From an uncultured Clostridium sp. (lineage in GTDB: Bacteria > Bacillota > Clostridia > TANB77 > CAG-508), in NCBI GenBank assembly GCA_930989765.1, contig CAKNNA010000010.1:1-49220 (forward strand): 49,220 bases of DNA. Reading direction: 5' to 3'. Numbering within the stretch: the first letter of the stretch is position 1; each line of letters starts with the position of its first letter. Both the position numbers and the translations under genes were made by a program. Positions 18,742 to 28,147 of the stretch are shown in pieces. The notes below the pieces were generated by a model. That model searched no databases. It worked only from the letters and a program-made list of their open reading frames with translations, and had not been told where the DNA came from.

Positions 18742-19098
18742 TTAAATAAATTCTAAAACTTGACTTAAGTTTTTTTCAAAATCTTTTAAAGATAAGTTTT
18801 CAGGCTTTTTCAAAAAGGTCATGTTTAATTTCATAGGCGATTTTTCTTTGTAAAGAATAAATTCACCAGGACATTCAAAGTATATTTTTTTACTTCGAAA
18901 TGTTGTAGTTTCTGACATATTCTGACATATATAGGTATTTTCTTTTAAGTTTGCTTCTAATACCTTTTTTTCATTATCATACCTACCTGAGATGTAATCA
19001 CAAGTAAGATACCCTTTAAAAGTACCGTCACTTGCAATGTTAATTACGCCATCAGAAAAATACAAGCCTTTTATCCGAACTTCGACAACATATAACAT
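18742..19098 (-). CDS. unknown 118-residue protein with an in-frame CGG
   Basis: A beta-rich cytoplasmic protein with no recognised family; TTTAGGAGG precedes the start. It reads SDGVINIASDGTFKGYLTCD early on and ends in a helix. Codon 8 is CGG (19075-19077) in context GTT CGG A. This is the only ordinary CGG in the window that follows a T. A slip here would hit TAA one codon later and leave only a nine-residue peptide, so either this site is read as Arg, or the gene is poorly expressed. Confidence 0.65.
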   Translation of the reverse strand: MLYVVEVRIKGLYFSDGVINIASDGTFKGYLTCDYISGRYDNEKKVLEANLKENTYICQNMSETTTFRSKKIYFECPGEFILYKEKSPMKLNMTFLKKPENLSLKDFEKNLSQVLEFI

Positions 19099-19163
19099 AT
19101 TATCTCCTCCTAAACTTTTTATATATTAAATTATACTATAAAATGGCTTAAAAATCAAACATA

Positions 19164-20261
19164 CTAGTTTTTATCAAAAATAGTTTTCATAACTCCTTGT
19201 TCAATTAAGCTTGCAAAAATATTTTTAAATATTATTAAAACAATAGGTCCAATTAATAATCCTAATATACCAATTATTTTAAAACCTGTATACATTGCAA
19301 GTAAAGTAAAAATTGGGTGTACACCAATATTTTTGCTTACAAGTCTTGGCTCTAAAAATTGTCTTACTATAGACATTATTATAAATAAAACTATAATTGC
19401 TATTCCTAAATTTAATTCGCCATTTAATGCACATATTACTGCCCATGGAACCATTACTGTTCCTGAGCCAAGTATTGGAAGTGCATCAACAAACCCAATT
19501 CCTAGTGCTATTAATAATGGAAATTCAATTTTAAAACCTGCAAAACTTAAAATATATAATCCTATTACAGAAATTATAAAGGAAACTAATACAAGTGTTG
19601 CCTCAGCTTTTAAATAATTTCCTAATGTTTTAATCAATTCTCTCATGTGTCTTCCTAATTTCATTACCCATATTTTGGGCAAATGATGCTCTATTTGGTC
19701 TAAGATATATATTTTATCTACACACATAAAATAAAGAGCCATTACAGTTATTGCAAAATATATTGCAATATTTGGTATTGAAGTTACTATACCCATTAAA
19801 CTATTCAAGAAATTTCGAATCCAATTAGTAATTGTTTCAATTACACTGCCTGTAGAATTATTAAATATTTCTTTTACTTCTGCTGGAAGGTGTAATTTAT
19901 CAAAGTCAAAATTATTTGAGAAATTTTGAAAAACACTATATATTTTTTCAACATAAAAGTTTAAATCGTCAAGTAAATTAGAAGCTTCAGAAATTAGTGT
20001 TACAATTCCCCAGCTTAATGCTCCAAGTATTATTAATGAGACTATAATAAATAAAATAATTGCACTTAATCTTCTGGTTATTTTTATTTTTTTCATCAAA
20101 AATTTTATTGCTGGCTCCATTATTAAAGAAATTATAAAAGCTATTAGAAAAGGTAAATAAAAAATTGATAATTTAAATGCTAAATATAGTCCAATTAATA
20201 TTAAAATAACATATACTATTCTCTTAAAAACCCTTGTCCAATATGACATATCAATTATCAT
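19164..20261 (-). CDS. AI-2E/PerM-family membrane transporter
   Basis: The 365-residue protein has about eight transmembrane helices: a pair at the N-terminus, one near residue 60-90, then a soluble loop (about 90-150), and several at the C-terminus. FVDALPILGSGTVMVPWA is the family signature; EPRLVSKNIGVHPIFTLLA follows. Members export small molecules, the AI-2 signal or, in some, ions; the substrate here is not known. Confidence 0.88.
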   Translation of the reverse strand: MIIDMSYWTRVFKRIVYVILILIGLYLAFKLSIFYLPFLIAFIISLIMEPAIKFLMKKIKITRRLSAIILFIIVSLIILGALSWGIVTLISEASNLLDDLNFYVEKIYSVFQNFSNNFDFDKLHLPAEVKEIFNNSTGSVIETITNWIRNFLNSLMGIVTSIPNIAIYFAITVMALYFMCVDKIYILDQIEHHLPKIWVMKLGRHMRELIKTLGNYLKAEATLVLVSFIISVIGLYILSFAGFKIEFPLLIALGIGFVDALPILGSGTVMVPWAVICALNGELNLGIAIIVLFIIMSIVRQFLEPRLVSKNIGVHPIFTLLAMYTGFKIIGILGLLIGPIVLIIFKNIFASLIEQGVMKTIFDKN

Positions 20262-20373
20262 TATGTTCTCCTATTTTTAAAATAAAATTTATTTTTCTTA
20301 TGTATTTATAAATAATGTATTTATAAATAAAACTAAATATTTTTTATGTTGCTTTAGAATTTATTATATGCAA

Positions 20374-20398
20374 AAAAGATGGAAAATATCCATCTTTT
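20374..20398. terminator. terminator of the CBS gene
   Basis: AAAAGATGG and CCATCTTTT form a stem with an AAAATAT loop, overlapping the last codon of the CBS gene. Confidence 0.75.
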
Positions 20399-20840
20399 AT
20401 TCAGCATTTTGAGTATGAGAATTGCATATATTGCTTATTGTATTACATACATTTTCTTTTCCAACTTTTATATCGTTTTTTGCTAAATCTCCTATTGTTA
20501 ATATACCAATTACATTATGATTATTGTCACATACTGGAAGTCTTCTTATTTTATTTTGTGACATTATATCTTCTGCTTTATTAATCATATCATCTTCTGA
20601 GCAATATTGTACATTGCAAGTCATTATATCACTTATTTTAGTTGCTTTAGCATCTTTTTCACAAGCTATACATCTTAAGATTATATCTCTATCTGTAACA
20701 ATTCCACATAATGAATTATTATTATCACATACTGGAATACATCCTATATGATTTTCCCCCATTAATTTAGCAACATCTTTTATTGTAGTTTCTGGTTTTA
20801 CACAGCAAACTTCATTGCACATACAATCTTTTACTTTCAT
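20397..20840 (-). CDS. Cys-rich protein with two CBS domains
   Basis: The 147-residue protein is a pair of CBS domains (about 5-60 and 70-125), each with the GIVTDRDIIL or GILTIGDLA type ending. CBS pairs bind adenosine nucleotides and act as energy sensors. Fourteen cysteines, including CMCNEVCC at residues 6-13, are unusual and hint at metal or redox sensing. The start was set at 20840, after AAAGGTGG. It stands alone between a permease and the Pro-rich gene. Confidence 0.82.
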   Translation of the reverse strand: MKVKDCMCNEVCCVKPETTIKDVAKLMGENHIGCIPVCDNNNSLCGIVTDRDIILRCIACEKDAKATKISDIMTCNVQYCSEDDMINKAEDIMSQNKIRRLPVCDNNHNVIGILTIGDLAKNDIKVGKENVCNTISNICNSHTQNAE

Positions 20841-20977
20841 ACTTAATACCACCTTTCAAAAATTTCATATATATATTTTCTGCATTTAATTTTATAATAT
20901 ACTTATTTATTTTTTGAAATAATGGCATTATGTACTAATTAATTTTTTTAAAATCATAATTTTTACTTTTGTAAATT

Positions 20978-21674
20978 TTAATATTCATACAATGTGTCTA
21001 AAAAACTTCTTTGCATCATAGGAGGTCTATTTGGACTTTCTGGAAAATTTGGTCTTGGCCATATATTTGGTCTTCCGAGCACCTGGAAATGGTGGTCTTG
21101 TTCCTGGAAATGGTGGCCTTGGTGGTCTTCCAGGTCTTCCTAATAGTTCCCTTAAAATTAATATTTTTATTAAGTCTCTTAGTCTAAAATCTTGAATTCG
21201 CCTATTTTCATTTGATGTATTTATCTGATTATTTTCATTAAAATTTCTTGTTTCTCTTATTTGTGTAGCCTCTTTGGTATCTATTTTTCTTGCTTCAATC
21301 TCTCTTTTTGAATATTGCATTTCTTTATTATTTATTTGTTCTGTTTTTGCATTTTGCTTTTCTGCTCCCCTATTTTCTATTTCTTGGGTATTTCCTTCGA
21401 TTGCCATATATATTTCATCTGTCATATCTTCAAGCATTTGTCTGTTTACTGTAGTGTTCGAATTTTGCATACAAACTTTTTTAACCATAGGATATATAAT
21501 ATTATAAATTTCTGGGTAGCAGTTTTCGAGTTCACTATTTTGAATATAAGTATTACCATAGTCTTGCCTATATGCTGGTGCTTGTGTATAGTTTGAATAT
21601 ACATTTGTGTCTTGACTTATATTGGGATAACCTAATATATTTCTTATGTATTCTTCATATGATTCACTCTGCAT
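20978..21674 (-). CDS. Pro/Arg/Asn-rich protein, possibly spore coat, split by a CGG frameshift
   Basis: The N-terminus (SYEEYIRNILGYP) and middle (CYPEIYNIIYPMVKKVC) are followed by a Glu/Asn/Lys linker and a Pro/Gly-rich tail (LLGRPGRPPRPPFPGTRPPF). Codon 200 is CGG (21075-21077); in the zero frame the tail turns into Lys/Ser-rich sequence and stops. Skipping the C keeps the Pro/Asn pattern (AGRPNIWPRPNFPESPNRPP) and ends in RSFLDTLYEY at a stop at 20978-20980. The product is 231 residues. The spore-coat suggestion rests on composition alone. Confidence 0.7.
21074..21078 (-). other. putative CGG +1 frameshift site (GCT CGG A)
   Basis: On the coding strand GGT GCT CGG AAG becomes GGT GCT (C) GGA AGA CCA. 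The +1 frame retains the Gly-Arg-Pro periodicity, which identifies it as the true frame. Confidence 0.65.
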
Positions 21675-21728
21675 ATATAAACCTCCTTTATTTTTTGTAT
21701 AATATGTAATACTTATATTTTTGGTGAT

Positions 21729-23132
21729 TTATACAATTTCATTTACTAATGTTTTAAATTTATTACCTCTATCTGCAAAATCTTTAAACATATCAAAACT
21801 AGCACTGGCAGGTGAGAATAATACAACTTGACCTGGTTTTGCATTTTTTTGTGCTAAATCTATACTTTCTTTTAGATTTTCACACATATATATATCTATT
21901 TGTTTATTTTCTTTATCAGCTTCTTTTTTTACTGTTTCAAATATTTTTCCGGCAGTTTGACCAATTAAGATTAGTGTTTTTACTTTTTCACAAATTGGTT
22001 TTGCAATTGGTGTATAATCCAAATTTTTATCATATCCACCTGCAATTAATACTATTTCTTCATCAAATGCATTTAACCCAGAAATTGTTCTACTTGGTGA
22101 AGAACTCGCAGAGTCATTATACCATTTTACTTTATTTATTTCTTTTACAAATTCTATTCTATGTTCAACAGGTTTAAATTCTTTTATTGCTTCTATTGCA
22201 GTTTCTGTATCTACTAAACTATCTGTTGCTGCAATTGCGGCTAGTATATTTTGGTAATTATGTGTTCCTCGTAAAATTACATCTTTTGTATTTAATAAGT
22301 GCATTCTTACTTTATCTTCACATTTTTTTATAATATTTTCTTCTAAAATATATCCATTTTCTAGCTTTTCTTTGCTACTAAAATATGTAACTTTAGAATG
22401 AGCTTCTTTGCTACAATTTTTAGTTATTTCATTATCATAGTTTAAAACAACTAAATCATCTTCATTTTGAAATTTGAATATATTTTTTTTGGCTTCTATA
22501 TATTCTTCATAATCTTTATGTATATTTAAATGATTTGGTGTTATATTAGTAATAACAGAAATATTAGGGCTTATTTCCATTCCCATAAGTTGAAAACTAC
22601 TTAATTCAAGTACTAAAATATCATTTGGTTTAATTTCATCTAGCTTAGTAAAAAGAGGTATTCCTATATTTCCACCTAAAAAGACTTTATATCCTGCTTT
22701 TTTTAAAATAGCATTAATTAGGCTTGTTGTAGTAGTTTTTCCATCACTTCCAGTAATACCTATAATTTTACAAGGACACATTTTCATTAAAAGTTCTACT
22801 TCTGTCGTAACTATTGCTCCTCTTTTAGCTTCTTTTTCAAGCTCTGGTTTAGTAGGTAGCGAGCTAGGTGACCTAAAAATTAGATTAAAACCATTTAAGT
22901 TTTCTAATGAATTCTCACCAAAATAAAAAGAAAAATTATATGAGGCAATTTTATCCATTATTTCTTTAGGAATATCTTCATATTTTTTTGTATCAAAAAC
23001 TGTTACTTGTGCTTTTTGTTTATAAAGATAATCAATCAATGGTATATTACTTACGCCTAAACCTATTATAGCCACTTTTTTAAATTTTATGTAATTGTTA
23101 AAATCTACTAATTTTTGATTTATATACTCCAT
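21729..23132 (-). CDS. murD: UDP-N-acetylmuramoylalanine--D-glutamate ligase
   Basis: The 467-residue Mur ligase adds D-Glu to the peptidoglycan precursor. An N-terminal Rossmann part (VAIIGLGVSNIPLIDYL) binds UDP, GITGSDGKTTTTSLI is the ATP loop, and NITPNHLNIH and HRIEFV occur in later domains. Length is normal. AAGGAGG precedes the start. No in-frame CGG is present. Confidence 0.95.
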   Translation of the reverse strand: MEYINQKLVDFNNYIKFKKVAIIGLGVSNIPLIDYLYKQKAQVTVFDTKKYEDIPKEIMDKIASYNFSFYFGENSLENLNGFNLIFRSPSSLPTKPELEKEAKRGAIVTTEVELLMKMCPCKIIGITGSDGKTTTTSLINAILKKAGYKVFLGGNIGIPLFTKLDEIKPNDILVLELSSFQLMGMEISPNISVITNITPNHLNIHKDYEEYIEAKKNIFKFQNEDDLVVLNYDNEITKNCSKEAHSKVTYFSSKEKLENGYILEENIIKKCEDKVRMHLLNTKDVILRGTHNYQNILAAIAATDSLVDTETAIEAIKEFKPVEHRIEFVKEINKVKWYNDSASSSPSRTISGLNAFDEEIVLIAGGYDKNLDYTPIAKPICEKVKTLILIGQTAGKIFETVKKEADKENKQIDIYMCENLKESIDLAQKNAKPGQVVLFSPASASFDMFKDFADRGNKFKTLVNEIV

Positions 23133-23284
23133 TTTATCCTCCTTAAAATATAGTATGATTTTTTTTCATATTTGTTATTTTTTGTATTATATAACAAAGT
23201 CAATAAAAAATAAAGATGAATTTTTTGTATAATTTTTTATCTTTTAGTTCAAAATAATTATAAATTGATTGGAGGTGTTTATCA

Positions 23285-23362
23285 ATGTCTAATAAAAATA
23301 AGGAAAAGAAAAATAATAACAAAAATAATAATAACAATAACTCTGAAAGAGATTCTAAATAG
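23285..23362 (+). CDS. tiny Asn/Lys-rich peptide
   Basis: Twenty-five residues, starting MSNKNKEKKNNNKNNN and ending SERDSK, lie behind an excellent ribosome binding site (TTGGAGGTG, 7-8 bases before the ATG) and are followed by a hairpin. Composition is almost all Asn, Lys, Glu and Ser, so it is highly charged and disordered. Function is unknown. The rest of 23133-23605 holds no other gene. Confidence 0.5.
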   Translation: MSNKNKEKKNNNKNNNNNNSERDSK

Positions 23363-23467
23363 TGAATAAGTTTAATTAGTAAAGAAGATATTTATTCTCT
23401 TAATTTTATTGTTATAATTTAAAACCTTAAGTTAACTAATAGGTGTCTTAAAATGTTAAAGGGAAGT

Positions 23468-23519
23468 AAAGAAAAATGGCAGTTTCAAAAATTATTTTTG
23501 AAAATTGCCATTTTTCTTT
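23468..23519. terminator. long hairpin after the tiny peptide gene
   Basis: AAAGAAAAATGGCAGTTTCA and its reverse complement (with one small bulge) form a stem of about 24 bp around a 1-2 base turn. It can end transcription of the peptide gene. Part of its sequence (TTGCCATTTTTC) resembles the repeat at 33655-33694. Confidence 0.6.
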
Positions 23520-23605
23520 GGTTATTAATGTTGCCCCATGTCTTTTTAAGTTAGGGAAAGTGTCTATATCTGCTAAAATAAGTTAGTGTGTATAAATTTT
23601 AAAAT

Positions 23606-25363
23606 TTATATATTATATTTTTCTCTTTTGGTATATTTGGTATGTAATAATTTTTCTGCTCTATATCCTCCTGGCTTTTCAAGATATTCTTCATATATTT
23701 TTCTTAGCACTGGATTTTCATGTGATTTTCTTATTGTACTTTTTTCATCAATGGTATATAAACTATCAGCTCTTAGTTTTTGAACATCTACTTCTGCTCT
23801 TATTTTTGAATGTTTAATTGGTTGGCCTCCACCCATTATACAACCTCCAGGGCAAGCCATTATTTCTACAAATTGATAATTGGCTTTTCCTTCTTTTATC
23901 TCTTCTAGTATTGTTTTTGCATTTGCAAGTCCACTTGCTGCAACTACATTTATTGGTTTTCCGGCAATTGTAATAGTTGCTCTTTTTATTCCTTGATTTC
24001 CACGAACTTGTTTAAAATCAATTTTTGGTAATTCTTGTCCTGTTAAAATATCTTCTGCTGTTCTTAATGCTGCTTCCATAACTCCACCTGTTACTCCAAA
24101 AATTGCTGCAGCACCTGTTGCTTCTCCCATGGGGTCATCAAATTTGCTGTCTTCTAGTTTTTCAAAGTCTATATTTGCTTGTTTTATCATACGTGCTAAT
24201 TCTCTTGTTGTTATTACATTATCTACATCTTCTAAACCGTTTTCCTTCATTTCTGGACGTTTACTTTCGAATTTCTTTGCTATACATGGCATTACTGATA
24301 CTGTATATATTTTTTCTGGGTCAATTCCTTCTTTTTTTGCATAGTATGATTTTAATATTGCTCCGAACATTTGGTGTGGTGATTTACAACTAGACAAATG
24401 CACAAGCATTTCTGGATAATTCATTTCAATATATTTTATCCATCCAGGGCAACATGATGTTAGCATTGGTAGTTCGTCATGACTTTTAAATCTTTCTACA
24501 AATTCATTTGCTTCTTCCATTATTGTAAAATCAGCTCCTGTATTTGTGTCAAATACTTTGTCAAATCCTAATCTTTTTAATGCTGTTACCATTTTTCCTG
24601 TTACATTTGTACCTATTGGCATTCCAAATTCTTCTCCAAGAGCAACCCTTACTGCTGGTGCTGTCTGAACTAATACGACTGTATCTGGGTCTTTTAATTT
24701 CACCCAAACATCATTTATTGTTTCTTTTTCATGTAAAGCACCTGTTGGACAAGCTTCTATACATTGACCACAAAAAGTACAGTTTACATCATTTAAACTA
24801 TTATCTCCTACTGTAGATATGCAAGATTCAAACCCTCTATTTATACAGTCAATTGCCCCTATTTCTTGTACATTTTTACATGCTGCAACACATCTTCTAC
24901 ATAAGATACATTTATTAAAATCCCTTACTATTGATGGAGATAGATCATCAATTTTATGTTCTGTTCTTTCACCTTCAAATTCAATATTTAGCACATTAAA
25001 TTTTGTTGCTAATACTTGTAATTCACAATTTCCAGAACGTGTACATGTCAAACAGTCTTTAGAATGATTTGAAATAATTAAATCTAAAATTACATGTCTT
25101 GCTTCTAGTACATTTGGTGTGTGTGTATGTACAACCATACCTTCTTCTACTTTTTGAATACATGAAGTTGCAAAACCTTTTCTTCCTTCGACCTCCACAA
25201 TACACATTCTACAATCCCCTACTTCATTTATATCTTTTAAAAAACATAATGTTGGGATATCAATTCTGGCTTGTTTTGCAGCTTGCAATATTGTTGTACC
25301 TTCTGGTACTGTTACATTTTGGTCATCTATGGTTAGATTTATCATTTTACTTTCCATATGCAT
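23606..25363 (-). CDS. hydA: NADH-dependent [FeFe] hydrogenase, catalytic subunit
   Basis: The 585-residue protein makes or uses H2 at the H-cluster. Domains in order: a [2Fe-2S] ferredoxin fold (TLCFLKDINEVGDCRMC), a His/Cys cluster (HSKDCLTCTRSGNCELQ), two [4Fe-4S] motifs (CILCRRCVAAC and CTFCGQCIEAC), and the H-cluster motifs TSCCPGWIKYIE, MPCIAKKFE and MACPGGCIMGGGQP. Together with HydB and HydC it forms a trimeric enzyme that can use NADH and ferredoxin. The start could be Met1 or Met3. It is third in the operon. Confidence 0.95.
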   Translation of the reverse strand: MHMESKMINLTIDDQNVTVPEGTTILQAAKQARIDIPTLCFLKDINEVGDCRMCIVEVEGRKGFATSCIQKVEEGMVVHTHTPNVLEARHVILDLIISNHSKDCLTCTRSGNCELQVLATKFNVLNIEFEGERTEHKIDDLSPSIVRDFNKCILCRRCVAACKNVQEIGAIDCINRGFESCISTVGDNSLNDVNCTFCGQCIEACPTGALHEKETINDVWVKLKDPDTVVLVQTAPAVRVALGEEFGMPIGTNVTGKMVTALKRLGFDKVFDTNTGADFTIMEEANEFVERFKSHDELPMLTSCCPGWIKYIEMNYPEMLVHLSSCKSPHQMFGAILKSYYAKKEGIDPEKIYTVSVMPCIAKKFESKRPEMKENGLEDVDNVITTRELARMIKQANIDFEKLEDSKFDDPMGEATGAAAIFGVTGGVMEAALRTAEDILTGQELPKIDFKQVRGNQGIKRATITIAGKPINVVAASGLANAKTILEEIKEGKANYQFVEIMACPGGCIMGGGQPIKHSKIRAEVDVQKLRADSLYTIDEKSTIRKSHENPVLRKIYEEYLEKPGGYRAEKLLHTKYTKREKYNI

Positions 25364-25381
25364 CTCTCTTTCTTTTTTTAT

Positions 25382-25455
25382 TTTGAACTTTAGGGACGTT
25401 CCTTAAAGTTCATTTTTTTGAATGTGAACTTCAAGGAACGTCCCTAAAGTTCAAA
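25382..25455. repeat. long near-perfect inverted repeat between hydB and hydA
   Basis: Arms at about 25382-25412 and 25425-25455 pair over about 30 bases with one or two mismatches; each has the core GGGACGTTCC or its complement. The loop is TTTTTTTGAATG. Inside an operon this could weaken or stabilise the downstream hydA message. It looks like a short mobile palindrome. Confidence 0.75.
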
Positions 25456-25462
25456 TTTTAAT

Positions 25463-27322
25463 CTAATTTCCTATTGCGTGGAATGGGCAACTTGTTAAAC
25501 ATGTTCCGCATTTTATACATTTGTCTTGATTTATTATTCTTTTTTCTCGTTCTTTGCCTTCTATTGCTTGTACTGGGCAGTGTTTTTGGCATAGTCCACA
25601 GCCTTTGCATTTTTCAGGGTCTATTGTTATTTTTGACATTGCTTTACATTCTAGTGCTTTACATTCTTTTTGTATTGCGTGTTCTCTGAATTCTTCTCTG
25701 AAATATTTTAGTGTGCTAATTACTGGGTTTGGTGCACTTTGTCCTAGTCCACATATACTTGCTTTTTGTATGTTTACCGCAAGTTTTTCTAGTTTGTATA
25801 TGTCAAATTCGTCTCCTTTTCCATCACATAGCTTTTCTAATATTTCTAACATTCTTTTTGTTCCTATTCTACATGGTGTACATTTTCCACAACTTTCACT
25901 TACAGTAAATTCTAAGTAGAATTTTGCAAGTGATACCATACATTTTGTGTCATCCATTACAATTAGTCCGCCAGATCCCATCATTGATCCTATTTGTTTT
26001 AATGATTCATAGTCTATTGGTGTGTCCAGGTGCTCTTTTGGTATACATCCTCCTGAAGGACCTCCTGTTTGTGCTGCTTTAAAGTCTCTTCCGTTTGGTA
26101 TTCCTCCACCTATGTCATATACTATTTCTCTTAGTGTTGTTCCCATTGGCACTTCTACTAGTCCTATATTATTTACATTTCCTCCTAGTGCAAATACTTT
26201 TGTTCCTTTTGAATTTTCTGTTCCAATTGATGAATACCATTCTGGTCCTTTTAATATTATTTGTGCTATATTTGCATATGTTTCTACATTATTTATTAGT
26301 GTTGGTTTGCCCCATAAACCGCTTTGTGCTGGATATGGTGGTTTTACTCTTGGTTGACCTCTTTTCCCTTCTATTGATTCAAGTAATGCTGTTTCTTCTC
26401 CACATACAAAAGCTCCTGCTCCAAGCCTTATTTCTATATCAAAGTTAAATCCTGTTCCAAATATATTTTTTCCAAGTATTCCATACTTTCTTGCTTGTTC
26501 TATTGCAATTTTTAATCTATGTACTGCAATTGGATATTCTGCTCTTACATATATAAATCCTTTATCCGCTCCTATGGCATATCCAGCAATTGCCATTGCT
26601 TCTAATACAGAATGTGGGTCACCTTCTAATATACTTCTATCCATAAAAGCTCCTGGATCACCTTCATCTGCATTACATACAACATATTTTTGTTTTCCAG
26701 TAGATTCCTTAGTAAGTTCCCACTTCTTTCCTGTTGGGAAACCTGCTCCTCCCCTACCACGAAGTCCAGATTTTTTTATTATGTCTATAACTTCATCTTG
26801 TGAGTATTCTCTTAAAACTCTTTCTAATGCTTCATATCCATTAAATGCTATGTATTCATCTATGTCTTCTGGATTTATAACACCACAATTTTTTAGTGCT
26901 ATTCTTTTTTGCTTTTTATAAAAGTTTAACTCATCTAAACTATTTACTATTTTTCCATCTATATCTTTGCAAAGTAATCTTTCTACTCTTTTTCCTTCTA
27001 CAATATGAGTTTGGACAATTTCTTCACAATCTTCTGGTGTGACCATAGCATAAAAGGTATCTTCAGGTCTTATTATTACAATAGGACCTTTTGCACAAAG
27101 ACCAAAGCATCCTGTCATGATTACTCTTACATTATCAATATTTTTTTCTTTTAATATTTTTCTAAAATTCTCTAAAATTTGAGGAGATTTAGAAGAAGTA
27201 CAACCTGTTCCATGGCATACTAATATATGTTTTTCTCTTGTATCTGCTTTAGTATTAACTCTTAAATCAAGTTCCTTCCTTTTTTCTTCTCTTATTTTAT
27301 GAAGCTCTTGCAATGTTTTCAT
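25463..27322 (-). CDS. hydB: hydrogenase subunit HydB (NuoF-like, NADH/FMN)
   Basis: The 619-residue protein has an N-terminal thioredoxin-like [2Fe-2S] part (CHGTGCTSSKSPQIL and GCFGLCAKGP), the NuoF core with the FMN/NADH site (GRGGAGFPTGKKWEL), a [4Fe-4S] motif (SCGKCTPCRIGTKRM), and a C-terminal pair of [4Fe-4S] motifs (CKGCGLCQKHCP and CIKCGTCLTSCP). It is the electron entry and branching subunit. It starts 36 bases after hydC, in the same operon. Confidence 0.95.
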   Translation of the reverse strand: MKTLQELHKIREEKRKELDLRVNTKADTREKHILVCHGTGCTSSKSPQILENFRKILKEKNIDNVRVIMTGCFGLCAKGPIVIIRPEDTFYAMVTPEDCEEIVQTHIVEGKRVERLLCKDIDGKIVNSLDELNFYKKQKRIALKNCGVINPEDIDEYIAFNGYEALERVLREYSQDEVIDIIKKSGLRGRGGAGFPTGKKWELTKESTGKQKYVVCNADEGDPGAFMDRSILEGDPHSVLEAMAIAGYAIGADKGFIYVRAEYPIAVHRLKIAIEQARKYGILGKNIFGTGFNFDIEIRLGAGAFVCGEETALLESIEGKRGQPRVKPPYPAQSGLWGKPTLINNVETYANIAQIILKGPEWYSSIGTENSKGTKVFALGGNVNNIGLVEVPMGTTLREIVYDIGGGIPNGRDFKAAQTGGPSGGCIPKEHLDTPIDYESLKQIGSMMGSGGLIVMDDTKCMVSLAKFYLEFTVSESCGKCTPCRIGTKRMLEILEKLCDGKGDEFDIYKLEKLAVNIQKASICGLGQSAPNPVISTLKYFREEFREHAIQKECKALECKAMSKITIDPEKCKGCGLCQKHCPVQAIEGKEREKRIINQDKCIKCGTCLTSCPFHAIGN

Positions 27323-27358
27323 AGACTTTCTCCCTTCTAATTACCTTTTGCATATATT

Positions 27359-27865
27359 TTATTTCTTATTTTCTTTTTTTAATAACTCATCTATCACTTG
27401 GTCAAGTTTTTGAACTGTAGCTTTTCCATATACTTCTCCATTTACAGTAAATACAGGAGCTAGACCACATGCTCCAACACATCTGGTTTCATCTATTGAA
27501 AATAACCCATCTTTAGTTGTTTCTCCTGATTCTATTTTTAACCTTTCTGTTAGCCTATCCATTATTTTTTTAGAGCCTTTTACAAAACATGCTGTTCCAA
27601 GACATACTGATATAGTATATTTTCCTTTTGGCTTTAACGTAAATCTTGAATAAAATGTTATTACTCCATAAATTTCTGCCATTGGTATTTGTAAATATTC
27701 TGAAAGTTCTTTTTGTGCTTCTTTAGGTATGTATCCATATTTTTCTTGAATTTCTTCTAACATTGAAATTAAGTTGTCTTTTTCTTGTTTATAGACATTT
27801 TCTAAACTTCTAACAAAGTCTATAATTTTTTCTGTGCAACAATTATTTTGTGTATTTTCTTGCAT
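27359..27865 (-). CDS. hydC: hydrogenase subunit HydC (NuoE-like)
   Basis: The 168-residue protein carries one [2Fe-2S] cluster with CLGTACFVKGS and CVGACGLAP as ligand motifs and the usual N-terminal helical bundle. It passes electrons within the HydABC complex. It is first in the operon, after an upstream gap of about 280 AT-rich bases in which I see no other gene. Confidence 0.93.
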   Translation of the reverse strand: MQENTQNNCCTEKIIDFVRSLENVYKQEKDNLISMLEEIQEKYGYIPKEAQKELSEYLQIPMAEIYGVITFYSRFTLKPKGKYTISVCLGTACFVKGSKKIMDRLTERLKIESGETTKDGLFSIDETRCVGACGLAPVFTVNGEVYGKATVQKLDQVIDELLKKENKK

Positions 27866-28096
27866 TGAAATACCTCCTTACTTATCTCTGTTTTAATTTA
27901 TATTCAGATATTATTTGTATTATATCAAAGTGAATTTGTTTTATCTATACTTTTTTGAAAAATGTCGAATAAAAATTATAACTTTTGTTATTAAATATAT
28001 TAAGTTGTGTTTGTAATAAATTAAATATTGATATATTTAATTGTTTAAAAGAAAAAGAAGGAAAAAATATTAATCGAATTTGGCAATAAGTAACAT

Positions 28097-28118
28097 AGAG
28101 GCCACATATGTGACCTCT
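28097..28118. terminator. terminator-like hairpin after uvrA
   Basis: AGAGG-C-CACATATGTG-A-CCTCT is nearly palindromic and lies about 30 bases after the uvrA stop. Its T-run on the minus strand is weak. Confidence 0.5.
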
Positions 28119-28147
28119 AAAATTTATATTTTAATATCAACTATTTT

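Noticed and set aside
18742..19098. A seventh frameshift at GTT CGG A
   Set aside because: A +1 slip would reach TAA after one codon. The long open frame with its own ribosome binding site and terminator indicates that CGG is read as a sense codon, if the gene is expressed.
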